DNA of 14,400 nt from Acidimicrobiaceae bacterium (GTDB lineage: Bacteria; Actinomycetota; Acidimicrobiia; Acidimicrobiales; UBA8592). The translations under genes were made by a program, and so were the position numbers. Position 1 is the stretch's first letter. Every line of letters starts with the position of its first letter. Under the pieces are notes generated by a model. The model made no database searches, was not told the DNA's origin, and was given only the letters and a program-made list of their open reading frames with translations. Of this stretch, positions 7,004 to 13,566 are shown piece by piece. The stretch lies in the NCBI GenBank assembly GCA_002715405.1, contig PAZD01000060.1, positions 1-14,400 of the forward strand, written 5' to 3'.

Positions 7004-7429
7004 TTATTTTAATTCTTTCCATTCATTCTTAAAAAAAAAGACATGATTCATATCCTTAATTTCAATATATTCATCATTATATATTAAATAAATAATATTA
7101 AATAATAAATCATCATATTCAAATATATGAAGGTTAATATTCTTAAAAATAATACTTGATTTTGTCTTTACATAATCAATTATTTTCTTAGGAACCTTTT
7201 TTGAAATAATGATTATATCTACTTCATTATCTGATTTTATATTATCAAAGAAAGTATCACATGATCGTACTGATAAAAGTGTATCTTTATCTCCCGGAAA
7301 TGAATTTCGATCACCTTTAAATGAATGAATCATATGATCTGTTGTTTTGATAATCATAAAAATAATATCATCATTTTCTTGAAATACAAAATGATCATTT
7401 AATTGTGATTTATGAATATGTTTTTCCAT
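7004..7429 (-). CDS. Small unknown protein, weakly RPB5-jaw-like
   Basis: A 141-aa protein from ATG at 7427-7429. A longer form would need a GTG start and would overlap the upstream gene; the ATG leaves a clean 41-base gap, so it is preferred. No family is recognised with confidence. Residues about 70-115 read VDIIIISKKVPKKIIDYVKT, then INLHIFEYDDLLFNI, a strand-helix-strand pattern resembling the N-terminal jaw domain of RNA polymerase subunit RPB5 (hydrophobic strand, then a Pro-started helix, then an I-x-I-x-E strand). The C-terminal RPB5 assembly domain (with its GIKRGQ-like motif) is absent. No membrane segment or Cys cluster is seen. It lies between the 478-aa gene and the half-aquaporin, all on the minus strand. 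Treat the RPB5 link as a hypothesis. Confidence 0.7.
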   Translation of the reverse strand: MEKHIHKSQLNDHFVFQENDDIIFMIIKTTDHMIHSFKGDRNSFPGDKDTLLSVRSCDTFFDNIKSDNEVDIIIISKKVPKKIIDYVKTKSSIIFKNINLHIFEYDDLLFNIIYLIYNDEYIEIKDMNHVFFFKNEWKELK

Positions 7430-7470
7430 TACTACAATAAAAAAAACTTTTATCTTTAAACATCTTATTC

Positions 7471-8907
7471 TCACAACTTTACCATACGATAAATGTCTCT
7501 CATATTATTCTGAACCTGAATGTAAGTATTCTCACAAATATGATCTTTAATATCATCCTCAACAATACCTTGAAGGTTTTTAAGAATTTGAATGATCCCT
7601 TCAGAATCGATCAATCTTTCATTATTTTCATTATTTTCAGTATATTCTGATTCTTCAAGTATACAACGAAATTGATATTCATTATCATAATCTGAATATT
7701 CATGTATATCAGAACTTAATGATGTATCTTCAAACATAATTCTTTTATATACATCATTATATAATTTTAGGTAATTATCTGTATTCCATAACTTATTTAG
7801 ATCCTCTTCTGAGGGAGGATGTTGTGTTGATTCAAGTATACTATAATCTCTATTCCATGATTTTATCCTCATCCAATCATATTCAATTACATTATTTAAT
7901 GTAGTTCCAAATAGATCACGATCCATAATAGGTAATTTCGCATATTCATATCCTAGATCAAATATATCACCTGTTCCATTAACTAAGAAATGAATACTCT
8001 CATTATAATCATTATGAAATCCATTTGATATCCCCCAGGATGTAGTTCTATGAATCCATTCCATAATTAATACTTTATCCGCTTCAGGATAAAATGATAA
8101 GAAACGACTTGGAATATTACATCTATTCTTATGATAATCTGTGATCGTTGATGAACCTGGTAGATTGTGCCTATTCATATCTAATACTTTCTCTAATGTC
8201 TTGATGAAGATATGAACTACATGTGCTGGCTCTATAAATGTTTCACAGAAATATTCCCATGATGTTTCATCATATTCACTTTCATGTTTCTTTTGATTCG
8301 TAAAAGGGATATCATTCTCACAATAATCAGATAAAAGATCCCGTAAGACCTTAACTAAACGCTTCGGAAGAACAACATTATAGGGTATAATCTTCCACCA
8401 GTACCAATTATCAGAATACCTCGGATCATCCCTATTAAGATAGCCCGTTGGAGGTAATGTAGGTCGTAGACGACTTGGCCCTTCACCGATATCGATTACT
8501 TCATCCCACCTATAATGTTGATACAATCCATTTTGAATAAAACCTAGTACAATTTCTTCATCTGTAATCTTCCAATTACAATATGGATCCGAAGAATGAT
8601 AATTTAATAGATCTACAATCCCACTCTTCCCTGGATCGTTACCATTCGACTTAAGGACATAATTAATATCTCCTTTATGACCCTTTTTCCATCCCCATGC
8701 TCCACCATTTGCCATCGCACAAATCACGCATGGTATCACTCGAATACATTTCGATTGTGGAGAATCTAAATCATTTTCTTCATCATCAGATGGATGAAAG
8801 AGATATCCTGACTCAATACATCGTTCACAATAGTAGTAACCAGTTTCTTCGCCTAAACCATCACGAGGATCTTCATATATTGTTGGATAATCATCTGATA
8901 ACATCAT
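7471..8907 (-). CDS. Unrecognised 478-aa acidic protein with two N-terminal CxxC pairs
   Basis: A 478-aa protein starting with tandem ATG codons at 8902-8907 (either could be used). I do not recognise its family. C27-x2-C30 in YYCERC and C60-x2-C63 in CVIC are spaced as a zinc-binding site, with an acidic loop DDEENDLDSP at 41-50 between them. The middle is rich in aromatic residues (NWYWWKIIPYNVV around 165-178, WEYFCETFIEPAHVVHIF around 217-234), consistent with a globular domain, and the region from about 380 on is acidic and Asn-rich. No signal peptide or membrane segment is seen. It has an AAAATTTGA motif 35 bases upstream of the ATG and shares a divergent intergenic region with the 50-aa gene. 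A structural, regulatory or host-modifying role is equally possible. Confidence 0.85.
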   Translation of the reverse strand: MMLSDDYPTIYEDPRDGLGEETGYYYCERCIESGYLFHPSDDEENDLDSPQSKCIRVIPCVICAMANGGAWGWKKGHKGDINYVLKSNGNDPGKSGIVDLLNYHSSDPYCNWKITDEEIVLGFIQNGLYQHYRWDEVIDIGEGPSRLRPTLPPTGYLNRDDPRYSDNWYWWKIIPYNVVLPKRLVKVLRDLLSDYCENDIPFTNQKKHESEYDETSWEYFCETFIEPAHVVHIFIKTLEKVLDMNRHNLPGSSTITDYHKNRCNIPSRFLSFYPEADKVLIMEWIHRTTSWGISNGFHNDYNESIHFLVNGTGDIFDLGYEYAKLPIMDRDLFGTTLNNVIEYDWMRIKSWNRDYSILESTQHPPSEEDLNKLWNTDNYLKLYNDVYKRIMFEDTSLSSDIHEYSDYDNEYQFRCILEESEYTENNENNERLIDSEGIIQILKNLQGIVEDDIKDHICENTYIQVQNNMRDIYRMVKL

Positions 8908-8941
8908 TTCAACGATACTAGTAAGTATTCAACAATTTACC

Positions 8942-8950
8942 TCAAATTTT
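8942..8950 (-). promoter_or_regulatory. AAAATTTGA promoter-like motif upstream of the 478-aa gene
   Basis: Plus-strand TCAAATTTT gives AAAATTTGA on the minus strand, 35 bases before the ATG ending at 8907. It forms an inverted pair with the plus-strand copy at 8966-8974, so this intergenic region carries one motif for each of the two divergent genes. Confidence 0.65.
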
Positions 8951-8965
8951 AAATAATTTACTTAC

Positions 8966-8974
8966 TAAATTTGA
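8966..8974 (+). promoter_or_regulatory. TAAATTTGA promoter-like motif upstream of the 50-aa gene
   Basis: TAAATTTGA ends 34 bases before the ATG at 9008, the same spacing as for three other genes. Having this motif supports expression of the small downstream gene. Confidence 0.6.
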
Positions 8975-9007
8975 ATTCAAGATTTCATTCATTTCCAAAA
9001 AGAAACA

Positions 9008-9160
9008 ATGACACCTATATTAACTGGCGTTGCTCCTACAATTCCTATCAAGAAACTAAGAGAACAATCTGCTAAAGAGAATCAAAGAATAATTAAAGTA
9101 TCCCCCTCTGTAAGAAGAACACTCTTTAATAATATTATCCTTAAAAAAGAAGAAAAATAA
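9008..9160 (+). CDS. Small 50-aa basic protein, unknown
   Basis: An ATG at 9008-9010 opens 50 codons ending with TAA at 9158-9160. The protein begins MTPILTGVAPTIPIKKL and ends NNIILKKEEK, with a basic central helix-like part (REQSAKENQRIIKVSPSVRR). No family is recognised. Evidence that it is real: it fills an otherwise empty 253-base gap, has a promoter-like TAAATTTGA at the characteristic spacing, has an A-rich leader ending AAGAAACA before the ATG, and stops one base before the convergent 9162-9371 gene. The large number of charged residues and absence of Cys or membrane segments suggest a small soluble, perhaps nucleic-acid or protein-binding, factor. A random short frame is still possible. 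Confidence 0.6.
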   Translation: MTPILTGVAPTIPIKKLREQSAKENQRIIKVSPSVRRTLFNNIILKKEEK

Positions 9161-9161
9161 T

Positions 9162-9371
9162 CTATGAGGGAGAAGAGGGAGGTGTTAAAGGAAAAAAATT
9201 ATCTTCAATCCAAAGTTGTCCTCTTAAGAGTGGATTGATATCTTGTTCTTGTGGGTTACAAATTGAACAATGTATGTTCTTATTTTCTTTTGTATCATTT
9301 TTTTGATTATTTTTATAAGTATCCTTTTTAGAAAATCCACTACCTCCACATTCATAACATGTAACCCACAT
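9162..9371 (-). CDS. Small zinc-ribbon protein with TPPSSP tail
   Basis: A 69-aa protein. C5-x2-C8 followed by GGSGF, and C35-x2-C38 after a polar loop, form a two-CxxC zinc ribbon, with the first half like the DnaJ-type CxxCxGxG repeat. After this comes GQLWIEDNFFPLTPPSSPS, a short conserved-looking C-terminal segment. I recall similar small proteins ending in a PLTPP(x)SP motif in other giant viruses, with no known function. The Ser/Thr-Pro pairs could be phosphorylation or adaptor-docking sites (inference). The gene converges with the 50-aa gene and lies downstream of MutS on the same strand, but 104 bases with palindromes separate them, so it probably has its own promoter (an ATAATTTTGAA sequence lies about 15-25 bases before the ATG). 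Confidence 0.8.
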   Translation of the reverse strand: MWVTCYECGGSGFSKKDTYKNNQKNDTKENKNIHCSICNPQEQDINPLLRGQLWIEDNFFPLTPPSSPS

Positions 9372-9436
9372 ACTTATATTATTCTTTCAAAATTATCCTT
9401 TATATATATATATTGTTCGGTTGGATGATATACAAG

Positions 9437-9464
9437 ATCAAGCTTGATGAGCGAATCAATTGAT
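9437..9464. terminator. Two palindromes sharing an ATCAA half-site, downstream of MutS
   Basis: ATCAAGCTTGAT (9437-9448) and ATCAATTGAT (9455-9464) are perfect palindromes made from the same ATCAA/TTGAT arms, six bases apart, 12-39 bases past the MutS stop (minus strand). They may form hairpins marking the MutS mRNA 3' end, as the hairpin rule describes for Mimivirus, or be protein-binding sites for the downstream 69-aa gene. Function is inference. Confidence 0.45.
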
Positions 9465-9475
9465 AAACTCGAATG

Positions 9476-12400
9476 TTAATAATTATCATCCATTATTTTT
9501 TTGAAAGTTGTAATACTACATTTAATATTATTCTCTAACTCAATCTTTTTTAAACAATCTTTTTGAGATAGATTCTTATTATCACTTCTTAATTCAGTAA
9601 TCTGTTGAAGTTGTTCTTGACTAAATTTCTTTTTTGATGATAATTTCTTTTCAGCCATCTTCCACTCTAAAATGCGTCCTTTATTTGTCTCTTTCCATCC
9701 TGTAACTATCATCTCATGATTTGTCACCTTAAGATGACAAGCTTTACATAATGGAACTAAATTATGTTTAACATTTTTATGATGATGATCAATCATATTA
9801 TTACTATCCGCAAATTGTTGATCTTTTATATGATGGGTTTCTAATTGACATCCTTTTCTATAACATATTTTACATTCATCCATAAATACATTTGTATTAT
9901 ACTGCGATTGCTTCGTAATTGTTTCGTTATTTTCCAATTTATTCTGAATTTGTTTCGCAAATGAAATAAATTCATTTGATAATCCCATCGCCTCACACAC
10001 CTTTAACCCATAAATTGATGGACCCGACCCTTCCTCCAATTTGCGATCGTATATCAATATATCTTTTTCTTTATCATAATCTATCTTTAGATGATAAACC
10101 TTTAAATTTTCTAATGCTTTTACTTCTTCTAAAGTGGTTAACTGATGTAAATGAGATGTAAATATAAAAGATGATCTTCTTTTACATAGACTATGTAATC
10201 CCGAACCGATAATCGATAAAGCAGAAATACTTTCTGTTCCGGAGCATAATTCATCACCTAAAATTAATGAATTTTCATCAGAACGATTCAAAATTCCACG
10301 TAGCTCTTGTATCTCAACTGCAAATGATGATTGTGATCGAAAGATATTATCATTATTTAAGATTCTTGTAAAAATCTGTGTATAAGGTTTGTAAATAAAT
10401 GATGATGCTGCAACAAATAAACCCGCCTGAGCCATGATAATATTCAATCCAACAGCTTTCATAAATGTCGATTTACCACAAGCATTTGTTCCAAACAACA
10501 AAATTCCATCTTTTTCATCCTTCTTTCCTAGATGAATATCATTTGTAATATATTCTGTATTTGTATGGATTTTCTCAACGATAGGATGACGAAGGTCTTT
10601 TATATCTACATAACTTTTTGTACCACTTTTAATCTTAGGCCTACAATATCCATTTTGAATCGATAATTTTGCTCCTGAACAATAAAAATCGATTTCAGAT
10701 AACACCAGATAGAATTTCTTTAATGATACACTATATTCTTTAAAGATGGATATTGTCATCGTTTTCCATTGATTGCGATTTAACTTACTTAATTTTTCCT
10801 GATATTCCATCAACTCCGATGATAATGTTTTTGTATGCTTTGTAAGTATCATCGTACTTGATCCATCCTTCTTTTTAAAAGTGAAATCATCTTTTGTAAA
10901 TGTTTGTATTGTTTTCTCATTTTCATCTTTTAAATGAATCGCTTTTCCATTTAAATTTGTTAATCTTTCTTTGAATGTTTCCGATCGTTTATTTGTACAA
11001 TACAAAAACCAATGATTCCTTTCATCAAAATCCAACTTTACACTCGTTTCTGATCCATCCAATAATTTAGAAAATCTTTCCGCTATATTTTTCAACATCA
11101 AATAATGATCATTTGAACATTGATCATATTTATCCAATTCATCATTAAAACCTTTATTTAATATTGATTTTTCTAAATTTCCCGTACATGAAAAGTTTTG
11201 AAATTGAAAAGTTTTATGAATCTCATTATAAAAATTATCAAAAGATTCAATCGTATCACTAACATTCATCTTTTCCAATATTTTCTTTTCTTCTTTTAAT
11301 ACATCAATTACCTTATTACAATATTCAAATGATAATTTATCTGAATAAAAATCATTCGGTGTAAGGAGATTAAGACCCATCTTTCGTAATGATTTTTCTA
11401 AATCCGAAACCTTCCTGAGAATAGGTTGAACTTTTTCATAAAACTTTTCTGCTTTAAAAAGATCAATAAAATCATATCTTTGATTAATTATATTCGGATT
11501 GATTGATGGATACAATAATCGTTCTTTAAAAAGCCTTCTACCCATTGGTGTAACACACATATTACAAACCGATAATAATGATTCATTTTTACCCTTGAAA
11601 TAAGAGTAATTATTAATAACATTTAATTGACGAATTGAATTCGAGGTTAAACATAAACATTGATTATCATGAATCATCTGTGGCCTTTCAATATTTTGTA
11701 ATGTATCCGCTCTATGATCTTGAATATATTGTAAAAGATAGATATATGATATTACTAATTCTGGTTTCATTTCAAGATCAAAATGTTCAATCGGTGTCAT
11801 CATTGAATTAAGATTAAATATCTTTTGAAGGAATTCATTTTGGAATGTTGTTTTAAGAAAGTTTTTATCTTTATAATGATTAATTTGGATCGAGTTATGA
11901 GAAATATCCCAATATTGAATAATATCATTCTGTGAAAGTTCTAAATTCTTAAGATGAAAGATGATCTCAGATGGATTATAAAAATGAATATATCGACCAA
12001 TTTCATCATTCCAGAAATTATTATCATCCAATTTACTAATAATATAATGAAGATAATTCCTACCTGTTGAAAGATCAATGGATGATACTCCAGAGATATA
12101 AACATCTTTATTCATATATGAATTTTTTTCAATATAGATTGACATCAGATAATGATTTTCTTGTTTATTGTAATTATTAATAGTTGTTCCAGGAGAAACA
12201 ATTCGTGTGACTCCTCTTTCAGGATTCGGAGGTGGTGTGATTTGTTCTACAATTACAACGGTATAATTATTATTTAAAAGAATGTCTTCATATTTTTGGA
12301 TTACATGAATCGGAAATCCAGCTAGGAGACAATTACTAAATGAAATTTCTGGTTTATTTTTATTTTGTTTTGTAACTTGTAAAGCATTATTAAGAACATT

Positions 12401-12571
12401 CTGACAGATATGATAAATATCAGGACCAATACTTACTTCATCATTAATAATAGCAAAGATATTAAAATGACTTCCTGCCTGCATTAATACAATTGTATTT
12501 TCTCCATATTTTTCTGTAAATTGATCATGATATTGGATGTATTTCTTAATGTGATGAGTGACTTCTTCCAT
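9476..12571 (-). CDS. mutS7: MutS7-type DNA mismatch-repair ATPase fused to an HNH endonuclease
   Basis: A 1031-aa MutS-family protein. MutS clamps on mismatched or damaged DNA and uses ATP to signal repair. The N-terminal mismatch domain is at about 10-120 (NTIVLMQAGSHFNIF at 25-39). Connector, lever and clamp regions follow, with TPMGRRLFKERLLYPS at 341-356 typical of the family. The ATPase has Walker A GTNACGKST at 694-702, SSFAVEIQEL at 748-757, Walker B LILGDELCSGTE at 769-780 and FTSHLHQL at 804-811. A C-terminal HNH domain spans about 900-952: C900-x2-C903, H913/H914, N937, C942-x2-C945, H946. This MutS plus HNH arrangement defines MutS7, known from Mimivirus relatives, octocoral mitochondria and some bacteria, and may join mismatch recognition and strand cutting in one protein. 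About 60 further residues follow the HNH. The F-x-E mismatch motif appears changed (H35-F36-N37). Confidence 0.96.
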   Translation of the reverse strand: MEEVTHHIKKYIQYHDQFTEKYGENTIVLMQAGSHFNIFAIINDEVSIGPDIYHICQNVLNNALQVTKQNKNKPEISFSNCLLAGFPIHVIQKYEDILLNNNYTVVIVEQITPPPNPERGVTRIVSPGTTINNYNKQENHYLMSIYIEKNSYMNKDVYISGVSSIDLSTGRNYLHYIISKLDDNNFWNDEIGRYIHFYNPSEIIFHLKNLELSQNDIIQYWDISHNSIQINHYKDKNFLKTTFQNEFLQKIFNLNSMMTPIEHFDLEMKPELVISYIYLLQYIQDHRADTLQNIERPQMIHDNQCLCLTSNSIRQLNVINNYSYFKGKNESLLSVCNMCVTPMGRRLFKERLLYPSINPNIINQRYDFIDLFKAEKFYEKVQPILRKVSDLEKSLRKMGLNLLTPNDFYSDKLSFEYCNKVIDVLKEEKKILEKMNVSDTIESFDNFYNEIHKTFQFQNFSCTGNLEKSILNKGFNDELDKYDQCSNDHYLMLKNIAERFSKLLDGSETSVKLDFDERNHWFLYCTNKRSETFKERLTNLNGKAIHLKDENEKTIQTFTKDDFTFKKKDGSSTMILTKHTKTLSSELMEYQEKLSKLNRNQWKTMTISIFKEYSVSLKKFYLVLSEIDFYCSGAKLSIQNGYCRPKIKSGTKSYVDIKDLRHPIVEKIHTNTEYITNDIHLGKKDEKDGILLFGTNACGKSTFMKAVGLNIIMAQAGLFVAASSFIYKPYTQIFTRILNNDNIFRSQSSFAVEIQELRGILNRSDENSLILGDELCSGTESISALSIIGSGLHSLCKRRSSFIFTSHLHQLTTLEEVKALENLKVYHLKIDYDKEKDILIYDRKLEEGSGPSIYGLKVCEAMGLSNEFISFAKQIQNKLENNETITKQSQYNTNVFMDECKICYRKGCQLETHHIKDQQFADSNNMIDHHHKNVKHNLVPLCKACHLKVTNHEMIVTGWKETNKGRILEWKMAEKKLSSKKKFSQEQLQQITELRSDNKNLSQKDCLKKIELENNIKCSITTFKKIMDDNY

Positions 12572-12608
12572 ACTATATAATATATATCTTTATTCTTTAT
12601 GTTATTTT

Positions 12609-12617
12609 AAAATTTGA
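12609..12617 (+). promoter_or_regulatory. AAAATTTGA promoter-like motif upstream of the 12654 gene
   Basis: AAAATTTGA ends 37 bases before the ATG at 12654, matching the spacing at three other genes. The divergent MutS gene shares this 82-base intergenic region but has no clear copy on its strand; its ATG is instead preceded by TATATTATATAGT. Confidence 0.65.
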
Positions 12618-12653
12618 TATTTTGATTTTGGTATAAGTAAAAAATATATTACG

Positions 12654-13130
12654 ATGCCTAAAGATAGTAAGTACGAAGAAGTCAGTTCTGGTACACACAA
12701 ACCGAATGAATCAGATGAACCAGAATTAAAATGGTATCAAAAACAATCTGGATGGATATGTATGGGTTGTACTTGTGTCCTGATAGTAATAATGATTATC
12801 ATTTGGATCATAGTTAGTATTAATGATTATATTGAAGGAACAAATGAGGCAAGGGAAATAATTGATCTAAGGAATACAACAATTACCGAACATGTGATTG
12901 ATTTTGGAAATAAAAATGAATATATAAATTGTACTCCTTTGCAACCATGTCGATTTCAATGTTCTTATATAAAATTAAATCTCCATAAACATCCTGATGA
13001 ATGTAAATATGATGATTGGATGGATATTTGGGAAGTTATCCTTAAGATTCTTGGAGTTATTCTCCTAATCCATTGTATCTGTGCATGTTTTCAATGTGGA
13101 ATATATAGTAAAAAAGGGAACCGTACATAA
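12654..13130 (+). CDS. Two-pass, Cys-rich membrane protein, unknown
   Basis: A 158-aa protein with two membrane segments: about 36-56 (ICMGCTCVLIVIMIIIWIIV) and about 126-147 (WEVILKILGVILLIHCICAC). The hydrophilic N-terminus (1-33) is acidic and polar without a signal peptide. The loop at 57-125 has four cysteines (93, 99, 103, 117) that could form disulfides, and possible N-glycosylation sites at N74-T-T and N92-C-T, suggesting it faces the ER lumen or virion exterior (inference). Clustered cysteines at 36, 39, 41 and 141, 143, 145, 148 near the membrane edges are candidates for acylation. The C-terminus is short and basic. No family recognised. It is followed 31 bases later by a membrane-anchored RING protein in the same direction and may be co-expressed with it. 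Confidence 0.82.
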   Translation: MPKDSKYEEVSSGTHKPNESDEPELKWYQKQSGWICMGCTCVLIVIMIIIWIIVSINDYIEGTNEAREIIDLRNTTITEHVIDFGNKNEYINCTPLQPCRFQCSYIKLNLHKHPDECKYDDWMDIWEVILKILGVILLIHCICACFQCGIYSKKGNRT

Positions 13131-13161
13131 ATATATTTAAAAAGCAAGGAAAAGTAATAGT

Positions 13162-13545
13162 ATGGAACACGAAACATATAATATGAACTATGATAGTAAT
13201 TGGGGATCTAGATATGATAGATCAAATACTGAACCTAATCCTGAAGCAGATATAATATTATTGATGGGAGCAATTGTATTTATTGTTTTTTTTTCCATTC
13301 TATGTGGAATGTGTAGTTATGAACGTAATGATGAAGAAATGAATATTGAATTAATCGATAAAGTTAAAAAAAAGACTACAGAATATCAAAAGAAAGAAGG
13401 TGAAATTTGTTCAATCTGTTTAGAAGATTTTCAACAGAAAGAAAAGATAATTATATTAGAATGTTATCATTATTATCATTCAAAATGTATTACAGAATGG
13501 CTTGAAAGTAATAATTCATGTCCATTATGTCGTGATCAATTATAA
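13162..13545 (+). CDS. Membrane-anchored RING-H2 finger protein, probable E3 ubiquitin ligase
   Basis: A 127-aa protein. After a polar N-terminus it has one membrane segment at about 31-52 (IILLMGAIVFIVFFSILCGM), a charged linker (53-80), and a complete RING-H2 domain at the C-terminus: C83-x2-C86, C101-x-H103, H106-x2-C109, C120-x2-C123. I84-like and W113 positions match the residues that bind E2 enzymes, and R124 directly after the last cysteine matches the CPxCR linchpin. The layout (N-terminal membrane anchor, C-terminal RING-H2) is that of host ATL-type or RNF ligases and is frequent in giant viruses. It would place ubiquitin-transfer activity on the cytosolic face of a membrane and may redirect degradation of host proteins. 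The substrate is unknown. Capture from a host is plausible but the base composition is like its neighbours. Confidence 0.93.
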   Translation: MEHETYNMNYDSNWGSRYDRSNTEPNPEADIILLMGAIVFIVFFSILCGMCSYERNDEEMNIELIDKVKKKTTEYQKKEGEICSICLEDFQQKEKIIILECYHYYHSKCITEWLESNNSCPLCRDQL

Positions 13546-13566
13546 TATTGTAGTATTATATATAGT

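Noticed and set aside
7430..7474. Fifteen-residue extension of the 141-aa protein
   Set aside because: It needs a GTG start and would overlap the stop of the 478-aa gene, while an ATG with a clean A/T leader is available.
8697..8921. 74-codon plus-strand frame over the start of the 478-aa gene
   Set aside because: Antisense to the CxxC-containing N-terminus, without a motif or spacing that supports expression.
9770..9880. HNH region considered as a separate homing endonuclease inserted in MutS
   Set aside because: It is in frame at the C-terminus after the complete ATPase, and the MutS plus HNH fusion is the known MutS7 arrangement.
9976..10161. 61-codon plus-strand frame inside MutS7
   Set aside because: Antisense to well-conserved MutS ATPase sequence.
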